The notes below the pieces were generated by a model. That model was not told the origin of the DNA, did no database searches, and saw nothing but the letters and a program-made list of their open reading frames with translations. Positions 14,769 through 23,802 of a stretch of DNA of 64,000 nucleotides are shown piece after piece (the stretch's first letter is position 1; each line of letters starts with the position of its first letter). A program made the translations under genes and the position numbers. Source of the DNA: a virus; the IMG/VR virus record IMGVR_UViG_3300013005_003552, positions 1 to 64,000 of that record. One strand, 5' to 3'.

Positions 14769-15741
14769 AGAATTTCTCAAAGGCAAAAGCGAAGTGTTCT
14801 TGGACATGGACGGAGTTCTCTGCGACTTTTTTGAAGAGTATGCCAAACTTGCTGGTAATCCCAAAGACGGCAGTGGTCGTTATAACTACAGAAACATTCC
14901 TGCAGCCAAAACTGATCCTACACTGAACAAAATGATTGGTACGGATTTCTTTGCTCGTTTGCCAAAGTTTCCCACAGCAGATGCCTTGGTAAACATGGTA
15001 ATTAAAATTTTTGGGCACTACAACATTTGCTCCAGCCCCTTGCGAGGCGATCATGCCAACAGCGCACACCATAAAAAAGTTTGGTTGAAAGAAAATCTAA
15101 GCACACAGCCTGCACAAGTGATCATAACGCCTAACAAGGCCAAACATGCCATTCAGCCCGATGGCACACCCAATGTTCTAATAGATGACCGGGGCAGCAA
15201 CATCACTGCCTGGGAAGCAGCCGGCGGTGTGGGTATAAAATATCAAGCAGATGAAGACAGTCTTGAAATTGTACTCAAGGGACTGCAAAGAGCAATGGCC
15301 ATCATCCGTAAAGAAATAGAACACCAACCCCAACAGTTGAAAAGTGTAGATAGAAGTTTACCAGTGGCCACACAGGATCAAGATCTCAAAGAATCTTTTG
15401 ATCCTGACAGAATGGGACATTTTATCAGCTGGGTCAAGAAAAAGTTACACATCACCGACTCGTTGCCAGGGATTGAATTTCAGCAGGAAAAAGAAGCGCC
15501 TGATCAGAATCGTACTGGTTATTATAGACCTGACACTGGCAAGCTGTGGGTGTACACAGGAAATAGAAACATGATTGATATCATGCGTACTGTGGCTCAC
15601 GAACTGGCACATCACAAGCAACGCGAAGATGGCAACACATACGCTACCCAAGACCTAGCTGATATTGAAAGTCAAGCAGACATGGCAGCTGGTATGTTGA
15701 TCAAATTGTATGTAAGACAACACACTGAGATTATACAATGA
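14758..15741 (+). CDS. HAD 5'-nucleotidase fused to an HExxH metallopeptidase domain
   Basis: 327 residues in two parts. Residues 1-185 are a HAD phosphatase like 5'(3')-deoxyribonucleotidases: nucleophile motif FLDMDGVLCDFF, motif II SSPLRG and motif IV region VLIDDRGSNI. Residues 220-325 hold TVAHELAHHKQ, a zinc-peptidase motif, with a downstream Asp/Glu-rich helix (DLADIESQADMA). The join reads DLKE/SFDPDRMG, which fits the (I/L)xE site proposed for this operon, so the halves may be separated by proteolysis. The start MQSKEFLKG resembles a capsid-targeting peptide. Overlaps the next start (ATGA). Confidence 0.8.
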   Translation: MQSKEFLKGKSEVFLDMDGVLCDFFEEYAKLAGNPKDGSGRYNYRNIPAAKTDPTLNKMIGTDFFARLPKFPTADALVNMVIKIFGHYNICSSPLRGDHANSAHHKKVWLKENLSTQPAQVIITPNKAKHAIQPDGTPNVLIDDRGSNITAWEAAGGVGIKYQADEDSLEIVLKGLQRAMAIIRKEIEHQPQQLKSVDRSLPVATQDQDLKESFDPDRMGHFISWVKKKLHITDSLPGIEFQQEKEAPDQNRTGYYRPDTGKLWVYTGNRNMIDIMRTVAHELAHHKQREDGNTYATQDLADIESQADMAAGMLIKLYVRQHTEIIQ

Positions 15742-17024
15742 AAAGTTTAGAATTTTTATTAGAATATGATCGCGGCAAGACCGCAGCAGCCTATGGCGAA
15801 AAACTCTTGGCAGTGGCCGTAAGAGATGCATGGTTTGTGCAACAGTATAACAATGCGTTACCAGGTGGTAATATCAAAGACACTGTGAAAAAAAATCCTG
15901 AACAGGTACTGGACTATCTGTTGACCTGGATTGAACGCGGTGATCCCACCCGCAATAAAGAATACAGTCAGAGCATTGCCAAACTGTATGCCATGGGGCA
16001 AAGCAAGTTAGAAGATGTTGCCAGTACCTTGGCAGACTATCTTGCCAAGTTTGACAAACTCAAACGTCGCAAAAAGATTCAACCTCCACGCAATGACTTC
16101 AATCGATATAAAGATCTAGAGTCTTTTTATGATGTGGTAGACGAGTATCCAGACGAAGAAGCAGAATCCAAACCAGAAGAAAAGAAAAATGCCACAGAGC
16201 TGTATCGTGACAATCAGCTGATTGTTACTGTACCCAATGATGTGGAAGCTGCCTGCTACTACGGTCAAGGCACACGCTGGTGTACCGCAGGCAAGAACAA
16301 CAACATGTATGATTACTACACTCGTGGCGATCGTCCACTGTATGTGATCATTCCACGCCAGCAGGCTTATCCGGGCGAAAAGTATCAGTTTCACTTTGAA
16401 ACCAAGCAGTTCATGAATGAACAGGATCGTCAGATTGGTGACAACGGTATGAAGAAATTGGTGGCACGTTTTCCTGTGTTGACCAAGATCCTGCAGAAGC
16501 CTGCAGAGCAGTTCATGATTCCTGCACTGTTGTCCGACGAATACAAAAACATTGTGATTGAAGCCACACCTGAAGTGCAGAAGGCCACCACCCAGTTGAT
16601 TGATCAGTATGCTGATCGTATTATTGCATTTGGTTTCAAAGGTCTTGACAGCTACGGCGTGCGACTGCCTGATTCCGTTAAACAAGAACTGTCCGGTGAC
16701 ATGCGTGACTATCTGGCACAGTGTGTGAAGGCCATGGGCAATTTCTGGAAACAGCTGAGTGGTACACCAGAACTGGCTCGTGATGAAGATCGTATTGAAA
16801 GTATGTTGAGCACCAACGATGCTCTGCGAGCTGTGGCAGAGCAAAGCACTGTGGTTACCAAACTAAAAGACGCTCTGGTACAATCAGGACAGAAGATTCA
16901 CAAGGATGCAATGGCACACATCATTGAACTCACTGTGCGTGATCCACTGTTTCGTTTCATGATGAAACAGGTGGCCAAACAGTACACAGCCAAACTACAG
17001 GAGCAGGGTCATGCGCTACAGTGA
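15738..17024 (+). CDS. Conserved phage protein with WCTA motif and capsid-targeting-like start
   Basis: 428 residues. The start MKSLEFLLE/YDRG resembles T4 internal-protein capsid-targeting peptides cleaved after (I/L)xE. A charged linker (YPDEEAESKPEEKKNA) precedes the distinctive core (ACYYGQGTRWCTAGKNNNMY, then YVIIPRQQ), a motif I have seen in phage proteins of unknown activity. The C-terminal 180 residues are helical. A packaged internal head protein is the favoured inference; function unknown. Confidence 0.7.
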   Translation: MKSLEFLLEYDRGKTAAAYGEKLLAVAVRDAWFVQQYNNALPGGNIKDTVKKNPEQVLDYLLTWIERGDPTRNKEYSQSIAKLYAMGQSKLEDVASTLADYLAKFDKLKRRKKIQPPRNDFNRYKDLESFYDVVDEYPDEEAESKPEEKKNATELYRDNQLIVTVPNDVEAACYYGQGTRWCTAGKNNNMYDYYTRGDRPLYVIIPRQQAYPGEKYQFHFETKQFMNEQDRQIGDNGMKKLVARFPVLTKILQKPAEQFMIPALLSDEYKNIVIEATPEVQKATTQLIDQYADRIIAFGFKGLDSYGVRLPDSVKQELSGDMRDYLAQCVKAMGNFWKQLSGTPELARDEDRIESMLSTNDALRAVAEQSTVVTKLKDALVQSGQKIHKDAMAHIIELTVRDPLFRFMMKQVAKQYTAKLQEQGHALQ

Positions 17025-18486
17025 ACTGATTGAAAACACAGACGATGACTTGTTTAGTAAGCCAGGTGAGCTGTCTACTAACATAAAACAATCAATCAAA
17101 CAGATACAAAATCCGTACCAGCGCACAGTGCATCGTGTACGGGACATAGCCAAGAATCAGTTTGGAGTTAAGGTTCGGGTGAGCGCACAGCCTACCAAAG
17201 CAGCACGAGGCACAGCCACATTCTGGTTTGGCAACTATGACAGAGGACCAGATGATGAGCTGCCACAGGCTCCACCTGTGGCACATGAGATCAAAGCAGA
17301 GCTAGAAAGTCAAGGCTTTGAATGCAAGTTTACCAGTTCCGAGTGGCTCAGTGTGCGTGTGCCGCCACCATTTTCAAACATACTAGACGAAAGTGACGAT
17401 GACGAACTGTTTGGTGATCCTGTACACCGTCGCATAGGACAGTGGCTCATGGGTTTTGCCAACACCATGCGCAACAATCCTGCAGAGATATCGGGCCTGG
17501 ATCCAAGTGACGGCGAAGAATACGACAGCGACCTAGAAGACATTCGCGAAGAAGCCAAGACACTGAAACAGGTAGCAGATGCTTTTATTAGACAGGGCAT
17601 GCAGGCCGGACTGATCATGTGGCAGGACAACAGTGAAGACTGGTGGTGGGAGCGTATTGCCGCAGAGCTAGAAGAAGAAACAGACATCAGTCTAGAGCAA
17701 CTGTTTGACGAACATGGCATGAATGAAAGCGCTGAGTCAGACGATGAACTGTTTGGTGATGGTGAACAAAAGGTATTTGTAGTCTCGGCACCCGACGACG
17801 AAATACTTGGCATGTTCAGTGACATACGCGAAGCAATAGCACATGCCAAAAAACAAGTTCCGATATATCTAGAAGATGGCTGGGGTGATGACGATTTCAT
17901 CACGGTGTACAAACAGCGTGGGAACAACGACAGTGGAGTGCCTGTAGCGCATTTTCCAATAACTGATAACCCGATTGACGAAAGCAATGATGACGATGAC
18001 TTGTTTGCAGCACCTAGGATAAGATTTGGTGATGTATTCAATGAGTATGACGAAGATCAGTTACAAGCACTTGGATTTTCTTATGGTGATGATCCCGAGC
18101 AAGATGTTGATATAATAAATCACTATATTGAAGACCACAAAAATTTTCGTGTGGTTGGTATCAGTGGTGGCGAACATGATCTGATACTACACTTGGATCG
18201 TAGCAGCCGATTAAGAGAAACAGATGACGACGAACTGTTTGGGCGTCGCTGGCATGAAAACATTAACCGCCGCAGCATTGAAATAGACGGCATTGATAGC
18301 AGAGACTATCCTGACTTTGTGGATGCACATATTGTGTATGCAGAAACTCAGGACGGCAAACCACTAACTGACGAACAGTTAGACCAACTCAATGACATGT
18401 ATCATGACAGCGGCGAACTAAATGAATTGGTTCATGATCAACTGTATGAAAGCGACGAATCCAACGAGGACCGCCATGCGCTATAA
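17011..18486 (+). CDS. Putative internal-head polyprotein with five DDDxLFG modules
   Basis: 491 residues, very acidic. The start MRYSELIE/NTDDDLFS repeats four more times in variant form: ILDE/SDDDELFG (about 127), MNE/SAESDDELFG (about 241), PIDE/SNDDDDLFA (about 324) and RLRE/TDDDELFG (about 405). Each copy joins an (I/L/M)xE tripeptide to an acidic LFG motif and starts a different domain. Module 2 shares a helical unit (LKQVADAFIRQGMQAGLIMW) with the two following polyproteins. This suggests a precursor cut by a prohead protease. No enzyme signature is seen. Confidence 0.75.
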   Translation: MRYSELIENTDDDLFSKPGELSTNIKQSIKQIQNPYQRTVHRVRDIAKNQFGVKVRVSAQPTKAARGTATFWFGNYDRGPDDELPQAPPVAHEIKAELESQGFECKFTSSEWLSVRVPPPFSNILDESDDDELFGDPVHRRIGQWLMGFANTMRNNPAEISGLDPSDGEEYDSDLEDIREEAKTLKQVADAFIRQGMQAGLIMWQDNSEDWWWERIAAELEEETDISLEQLFDEHGMNESAESDDELFGDGEQKVFVVSAPDDEILGMFSDIREAIAHAKKQVPIYLEDGWGDDDFITVYKQRGNNDSGVPVAHFPITDNPIDESNDDDDLFAAPRIRFGDVFNEYDEDQLQALGFSYGDDPEQDVDIINHYIEDHKNFRVVGISGGEHDLILHLDRSSRLRETDDDELFGRRWHENINRRSIEIDGIDSRDYPDFVDAHIVYAETQDGKPLTDEQLDQLNDMYHDSGELNELVHDQLYESDESNEDRHAL

Positions 18487-19501
18487 CGAGATCATTGAGA
18501 GCCAGGATGATGACGATGACCTGTTTGGTCGCGGTCTGCATCATCGCATTGCCAATGCTCTGTTGGCACAGAGTGAAGAAGACCAGCGTGTATCAGATGA
18601 AGAGCGTGGCCTTGGCGATTTAGAAAATGCTGCTGAGTTTGCCAAACAAGCCAGTAACTACCGGTACATAGCAGACGCTTTTAATCAAAGCATGGCCATG
18701 GGAGTGAAAGTTTATCGCAGCCTAGATAGAAGCTGGAAAGGTGCAGTGGATGATGTCATAGACATAGAATTTGACATGGACTTTCGCGACTATGTGAAAC
18801 AAATTCCAGAAAGCGCAGATGATGACGACCTGTTCTCCACCAGTCCTAAGCTAGACCGCCGGCATGAACTCCGAGGTAAAACCATTCGTCGCACAGCACA
18901 GCGTGATGCATTGAACATACAGCCTGGTACCCGACTCATGGTCAAGTGGGACAACGGCAAATACTACAAGGGGAAGGTGGTTAGACTCACACCCAGTGGT
19001 CGCTTGGTAGTACAAGTAAAGTTCAAGAATGTGGATTGGCCTTTGGAAAAGAACATCAGTCCACATCAGGTCAAACCAGAACATATTATCAATGAAGCTG
19101 TTGAAGACCATGACGACGAACTGTTTGGTGCACAGCCTGCAGGCGCGAAAGGCATGATCTATCAGGTTGGTAAACAGATATTGAACCAACTGGAACAGAG
19201 CTGGAGCGTGCCTGACATACGAACAGAATACAAACAATACCAAGAAGCAGGTGACACAGATGCTCAGTTTGATCAAGTGGTACGCATCACCAAAAAGCCA
19301 TTTAGACAGGCGTTTGTGGTTGACATCATTATTCGTGAATTTGCTGGCATGGAAGGCTTGAACGATTTTGGCTGGATGTTGGATAATGGGCAGTTCCATG
19401 AACTCACAGATGCATGGGAACGATTCAAGAACGACGATGATATAGAAAGCGAAGACTGGTTCCAAAACGCAGTACGAGATTTTACAGGTGGACTGAAATG
19501 A
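18476..19501 (+). CDS. Putative internal-head polyprotein with three DDDxLFG modules
   Basis: 341 residues from ATG 18476, which follows AACGAGGA and overlaps the previous gene by 11 nt. Sites: MRYNEIIE/SQDDDDDLFG at the start, QIPE/SADDDDLFS (about 114) and HIINE/AVEDHDDELFG (about 205). Module 1 has the shared helical unit (YRYIADAFNQSMAMGVKVY). Module 2 contains an SH3/KOW-like strand set (PGTRLMVKWDNGKYYKGKVV, then RLTPSGRLVVQVKFK). Module 3 is mixed alpha/beta. Probably processed and packaged like its neighbour. Confidence 0.75.
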   Translation: MRYNEIIESQDDDDDLFGRGLHHRIANALLAQSEEDQRVSDEERGLGDLENAAEFAKQASNYRYIADAFNQSMAMGVKVYRSLDRSWKGAVDDVIDIEFDMDFRDYVKQIPESADDDDLFSTSPKLDRRHELRGKTIRRTAQRDALNIQPGTRLMVKWDNGKYYKGKVVRLTPSGRLVVQVKFKNVDWPLEKNISPHQVKPEHIINEAVEDHDDELFGAQPAGAKGMIYQVGKQILNQLEQSWSVPDIRTEYKQYQEAGDTDAQFDQVVRITKKPFRQAFVVDIIIREFAGMEGLNDFGWMLDNGQFHELTDAWERFKNDDDIESEDWFQNAVRDFTGGLK

Positions 19502-21615
19502 AAAGCAAAGATTTCCTAAACGACGAGTGGAGCCAGAAATACAAGAAAAGTATCAACTGTGCCAGCCCCAAGGGCTTCAGCCAACGAGCGCATTGCGCAG
19601 GCCGTAACAAGAATGAAAGCACTGATACAGATGCTGACCTGTTTGGTGACAAAAGCATGCGTGACAAACTGCATCAGCGTCTACAAGCAGCATATAACAG
19701 CATAACCGAAGAAGCAGACGACCTTGGTATTGATGCTATTTTTTCCAATGCCAAGATGTTTGCAAAACTGTTTGACAAGTATGATGATCAGATGAGCGAT
19801 GATCCTATCAAAGATTTTGCCTACAAGGAGCCTGTGCAAAAGGTCAGTAGAGCACTGTCTGAGCTGGAAAAAATTGCCAGTGATGTGTATGCATACATTG
19901 GTGAACAAGGCATGGGCGAAGGTGCTATCATTACCAAAGACCAGTTAGTTGATATCTATATCAAAGGCAAAGGCAAAAACAACATGCCAATTCAAAAGAA
20001 AGTTGGCGCACAGATTCCAAATAGCAAAGTGGAATCATTTATTGCCGCTGTTGCAGACAAGTACGGACTTAATCCAAAAGCATTTGTATACGGGCCTTCC
20101 AGAAGCATGTCCGAAGATGCCGCAGGGGTTGGTGTAGTTGCCAGCAAAAAACAAAAGAATGATCCTCGCTACAGCATGAGCTTGACCAAGGATGTGCGCC
20201 CGGGCGAAGTTGCAAGAAACATGAAGAAATTACATTTAGAAGGCAACCGCGGGTACAGTCATGGTTTTGCAAGTCCAACTGCACCTAGTCTAGGCGGACG
20301 TCGTGAACGCGAAGACGATGAAGGTTATGGCCAAGAAGAACAAAATAACTATGCAGTGGTTATAGATGGCCGTACCTGGAAAGTATTTGCTGACAAACAA
20401 CAAGCAGAGAATATTGCAAGATCGTTGCGTAACAAGGGTAAAAAGGCGTCTGTGAGTATTACTGGAGCCAATCCTTCTGAAAGTGTAACAGAAGCAGATG
20501 CAGAGTCAGATGATGAGCTGTTTGGCACTGCTCAAACACCACCAAAAACAGCACAGGCACTATACCTGTGGAGCCGTGTGGATCCTAATAGATATAATTT
20601 TCGTGCCATAGCTGAATTTGCTTTGAGCCATAAGCTAACTTTGAAACAGGCACTGCAAGTTACTTCAAGGTTTGACGAGTATGATGACCAAATGCAAGCC
20701 GAATATGGTGTTGATGATGATGAAATGGGTGATCTATTTGGCGCATATGAAGAAGTATGTGATGCATGGAACACAGATCCATCGGGCGATACCAGCACAA
20801 ATGACTCGTGGGAAAAATTAGGAGAAGCAGAACTTGAAGAGCCTCCAGAGCGTCCACGCAAGACCACAACCAAGACCAAGCCTGATATCAAGTTTGATAT
20901 TCCTTTTCAACAGGATCAAGATCATCCACTGGCACGAACAGATCCATTGGACGATCTTAAAAAGAAAGCAGGCTTGGGGGATGAACCCAAGGTTAATATT
21001 AAAAAGGCCAAGCAAAAAGATACCTTGAGCCGGACCGCAGGCATTGGCAGTGACGACATGGCAGACATGCTGGGTAAACTGCGCAACATTGAAGTTGATC
21101 GTGATTTAGAAGCATATCCAGATGAGGAACCACCTGAGCAGTTGCCTAGCGTGGAAGTGAACACAGCCAACTTGCCAGCTGTGGCAGGACAAGCACTGCA
21201 AGCAGCAGGTGTACAGAATCCTGACTTCCATCAAGTGGCCAACCTGCCGGGCAATATGGCAGATCAAATTCGCCAGCTGGGCAAGAGCCTGTTTGGCAGT
21301 CTAACCATGACACCTACCAAGCGCATACATGTGGTGGCCAATCTAGGCGGGCAAGGACCCAACAGTTCAGCAGAAGTAAATGCAGTGGCTGGCTTCCTTA
21401 AAGACTACGGACGAGATCTAGGCCCAGGCGACATTGACTTTGAAAATGTCATGCCAGGATATAAAGCACAAACACACATGTTCACTGCCGCAGGCATTCG
21501 CTGGATGCTGGTAAAAGACTTTGCAGGACAGTATATCTACTGTTGGCCAGAAGAAGACAGCCACGATGCACAAGACGCTATTGGCCAGGACCAGTATGTG
21601 AAGAAGCTGAAATGA
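19498..21615 (+). CDS. Large acidic multi-module head-operon protein
   Basis: 705 residues, starting at the ATGA overlap. The N-terminus contains WSQKYKKSINCASPKGFSQR, then AHCAGRNK, a Cys/His-rich peptide I recall from many uncultured phages. Module borders read KNE/STDTDADLFG (about 40) and SVTE/ADAESDDELFG (about 332). The region after 270 has a beta-alpha-beta unit (NYAVVIDGRTWKVFADKQQA). A long Pro/Lys/Asp-rich stretch (about 440-520) is disordered. The end (RIHVVANLGG to YIYCWPEED) is a compact domain. Likely structural or cargo. Confidence 0.7.
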   Translation: MKSKDFLNDEWSQKYKKSINCASPKGFSQRAHCAGRNKNESTDTDADLFGDKSMRDKLHQRLQAAYNSITEEADDLGIDAIFSNAKMFAKLFDKYDDQMSDDPIKDFAYKEPVQKVSRALSELEKIASDVYAYIGEQGMGEGAIITKDQLVDIYIKGKGKNNMPIQKKVGAQIPNSKVESFIAAVADKYGLNPKAFVYGPSRSMSEDAAGVGVVASKKQKNDPRYSMSLTKDVRPGEVARNMKKLHLEGNRGYSHGFASPTAPSLGGRREREDDEGYGQEEQNNYAVVIDGRTWKVFADKQQAENIARSLRNKGKKASVSITGANPSESVTEADAESDDELFGTAQTPPKTAQALYLWSRVDPNRYNFRAIAEFALSHKLTLKQALQVTSRFDEYDDQMQAEYGVDDDEMGDLFGAYEEVCDAWNTDPSGDTSTNDSWEKLGEAELEEPPERPRKTTTKTKPDIKFDIPFQQDQDHPLARTDPLDDLKKKAGLGDEPKVNIKKAKQKDTLSRTAGIGSDDMADMLGKLRNIEVDRDLEAYPDEEPPEQLPSVEVNTANLPAVAGQALQAAGVQNPDFHQVANLPGNMADQIRQLGKSLFGSLTMTPTKRIHVVANLGGQGPNSSAEVNAVAGFLKDYGRDLGPGDIDFENVMPGYKAQTHMFTAAGIRWMLVKDFAGQYIYCWPEEDSHDAQDAIGQDQYVKKLK

Positions 21616-22439
21616 GATACAACGAACTATTAGAAAATGACGATAACGACATGTTTGGCAACAGCGAGCGTGTGGGCCGTGACATTCGCCGCGCTACCTT
21701 TAATGCCAACATACCAGAAATGATTCAAGACATCATTCAGGGTCTGGGCAGCAATGCTGGTATAACTATTCGTGCTATCTCCAGCGACCTTGCTGCTGCT
21801 AACAGAGTATTTCGTGGCAATGAAGAGGTGTACGAACTAGCTGACCAGATGATCACTCGTGAAGCTGTGCAGGTACTACCTGGTATCATGAACACTCTAG
21901 CTGCTGAGCCTGAGATAATCCAGGACGAAGATCGGTTGGGCGACATACTCATGGACTTTATTCCAGAAGTTCGTGCAGAAAGCGAACTATGGGCTTATGT
22001 AGAAGAAATGCTCATGGAAGTGTATGATGAGGATGATATCAGTAAAATTGAAGAAATACAGTACGACTGTGCTCAATCCATGGAATACAACCTGGGCAGT
22101 TTGTTAACCAAGCTCATACAGCAGGCCTATGCTGAGGTACGAGCACTGGGCGAAGACACAGACGATGACGACCTGTTTAGTGATCGTCCCAATGGCAAGG
22201 TGATTGCACAGGATCTAGAACTGTGGCTGCGTCGCAGACAATCAGGCAGTCGTCGTACATTAATGCCAACCTCAGAAAAATATGTACAAGAAGTAATTGC
22301 TGCATTCAATCGCAGTTTTTTAGAAGGTGTTCAGATCTGGAAAGAGTATCCGCTATACGGAAATACTGATATTAAATATGACATTCGCGAATACCTTGAA
22401 AACAGTCAGAATGTGAATCTCATGGACTATGTACAATAA
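21612..22439 (+). CDS. Putative internal-head protein with two DDDxLFG modules
   Basis: 275 residues from ATG 21612 (ATGA overlap). Starts MRYNELLE/NDDNDMFG, with a second site ALGE/DTDDDDLFSDRP near 189. Module 1 is helical and acidic; module 2 again carries the shared unit (EKYVQEVIAAFNRSFLEGVQ, then IWKEYP) found in the two upstream polyproteins. This makes it a paralogue by module duplication. Probable late structural or cargo protein; function unknown. Confidence 0.72.
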   Translation: MRYNELLENDDNDMFGNSERVGRDIRRATFNANIPEMIQDIIQGLGSNAGITIRAISSDLAAANRVFRGNEEVYELADQMITREAVQVLPGIMNTLAAEPEIIQDEDRLGDILMDFIPEVRAESELWAYVEEMLMEVYDEDDISKIEEIQYDCAQSMEYNLGSLLTKLIQQAYAEVRALGEDTDDDDLFSDRPNGKVIAQDLELWLRRRQSGSRRTLMPTSEKYVQEVIAAFNRSFLEGVQIWKEYPLYGNTDIKYDIREYLENSQNVNLMDYVQ

Positions 22440-22639
22440 TGAAAATAAATGAAATTATCACTGAAAACTTTGCCGACGGCAAGGTCAAAGGCAAGAGTCG
22501 TCCTGGTCGTGTAAAACGCTCAGGTGCCAGCTGTGATGGCAGTGTGACCAGTCTCAGAGCCAAGGCTAAAAAGCACGGTGGTGAAAAAGGCAAGATGTAC
22601 CATTGGTGTGCAAACATGAAGTCAGGAAGACAAAAATGA
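22439..22639 (+). CDS. Small basic Cys/His-rich phage protein
   Basis: 66 residues. The start MKINEIITE/NF has the capsid-targeting-like pattern. The remainder is strongly basic (GKVKGKSRPGRVKRSGASC) and ends KGKMYHWCANMKSGR, a motif I recall as conserved in many uncultured marine and freshwater phages. Two Cys and a His could bind zinc. High positive charge in a head operon suggests DNA packing inside the capsid, like T4 internal proteins (inference). The start overlaps the previous TAA (TAATG). Confidence 0.72.
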   Translation: MKINEIITENFADGKVKGKSRPGRVKRSGASCDGSVTSLRAKAKKHGGEKGKMYHWCANMKSGRQK

Positions 22640-23790
22640 GATACAATGAATTAGTAAACGAAACAAGAACGCTGGGCGGTTTCCAGGTGCAGGCTTTGAA
22701 CATCGAAGATCAAGATGTTGAAGAAACTCTTAAACTAGATGCTCCGCAGCGTCGTATGAGTCGTGACGAATTACAAGGCTATGCTGATCGTATCAAAACT
22801 GGCACCAAAACCAAACGCGACAGGTTTGCTCCAATTGTTCATGGTAGCAATATCAAAGCTATCACACAAAGCGATAATCCAGACGACAAATGGGATCTAG
22901 ACGACCTGGCTCAACAGATCATGAAACGCCCTTCCAAGATCCTGGGCACCAATGCCAAGATGGAAAAGAGTCGTACAGAAGGCGAAATTGTATACGACCT
23001 CACTTTGCCAGCACTGTCAGGTATTGTAGTAGATGAAAGCAATGGCGACTTTGTTGAGATAACAACCTGCCCGGGTGCAGGTGAATGCCAACTGTTTTGT
23101 TATGCTAGAAAAGGCGGTTATGTGATGTTTCCAGCCAGCTCAATGAGTGCTGCACAAGCTCTAAACTTTTTGGTAAACGACCCAGAAGGTTATATGGCCA
23201 TGGTGGATCGTGAAGTCAAAACACTCAAAGGCAAAACAGACAAGCACAGTATTAGACTGGTAGTGCGTTGGCATGATGCTGGTGATTTCTTTTCAAAAGA
23301 ATACCTAGACTTGGCCTACAGTGTGGCCAACAACAATCCTGATGTAAAGTTCTATGCCTATACCAAAATGGGCGATGTGGCAGTGGGCAACAAGCCTGCC
23401 AACTTTATTGTGAATTTCAGTTCGGGCTCTCAAAGTCGTGAAGTCAAGAAGGTGGCAGTACACAAGCAGGCTGGCAACGTGGTCAAGGATGCAATCACTG
23501 TGCCCAAGGACATGTTCCGTACTTTGTTTGTAACCGATGCCAAGGGCAAGTATGTGAAAGACGAAAAAGGTCGTACACAGGTTGCCAGCCCCGAAGCCTG
23601 GGAAGAATTCAAACAAAAACTTGCTTCCATGCACAAACTGGATGCAGACACTATCATTACCTATGATCAGATGTTGACTGTTCCAGAAGGGCCCAAACCC
23701 AAATGGAATGTGGTCATATTCCCAGCAGGGCACGGTGATCGAGCTGCCAATCGTTTGGATGTGATTAATAGTTTCCTGATGTTCCACTAA
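22636..23790 (+). CDS. GP88-like phage protein with capsid-targeting-like start
   Basis: 384 residues from ATG 22636 (ATGA overlap; MRYNELVNE). The core has the cysteine pattern TTCPGAGECQLFCYARKGG followed later by VRWHDAGDFFSKEYLDLAYS and KFYAYTKM, matching the GP88-type family of phage proteins as I know it. Catalytic role unknown; the three Cys may bind a metal or Fe-S centre. Last gene of the late operon; its N-terminus again fits export into the prohead. Confidence 0.72.
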   Translation: MRYNELVNETRTLGGFQVQALNIEDQDVEETLKLDAPQRRMSRDELQGYADRIKTGTKTKRDRFAPIVHGSNIKAITQSDNPDDKWDLDDLAQQIMKRPSKILGTNAKMEKSRTEGEIVYDLTLPALSGIVVDESNGDFVEITTCPGAGECQLFCYARKGGYVMFPASSMSAAQALNFLVNDPEGYMAMVDREVKTLKGKTDKHSIRLVVRWHDAGDFFSKEYLDLAYSVANNNPDVKFYAYTKMGDVAVGNKPANFIVNFSSGSQSREVKKVAVHKQAGNVVKDAITVPKDMFRTLFVTDAKGKYVKDEKGRTQVASPEAWEEFKQKLASMHKLDADTIITYDQMLTVPEGPKPKWNVVIFPAGHGDRAANRLDVINSFLMFH

Positions 23791-23797
23791 TTAAATA
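23791..23797 (+). promoter_or_regulatory. T4-type late promoter, leaderless spacing
   Basis: TTAAATA, then CAGGT, then ATG 23803: five bases, so the predicted +1 is the start codon. Confidence 0.55.
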
Positions 23798-23802
23798 CAG
23801 GT

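Noticed and set aside
16116-16844. Long minus-strand open frame of about 242 residues
   Set aside because: Lies wholly opposite the 15738-17024 gene; His/Phe/Ile-rich composition is typical of a shadow frame and no ribosome binding site is seen.
17310-18041. Long minus-strand open frame opposite the polyprotein genes
   Set aside because: Ser-rich translation arises from the GAC/GAT/GAA codons of the acidic plus-strand protein; no start signal or family. Antisense shadow.
17041-22200. DDDxLFG repeats read as sliding-clamp-binding motifs
   Set aside because: They resemble xLF clamp motifs, but their strict position after (I/L/V)xE at module borders and at the N-termini fits protease processing better. 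Not fully excluded.
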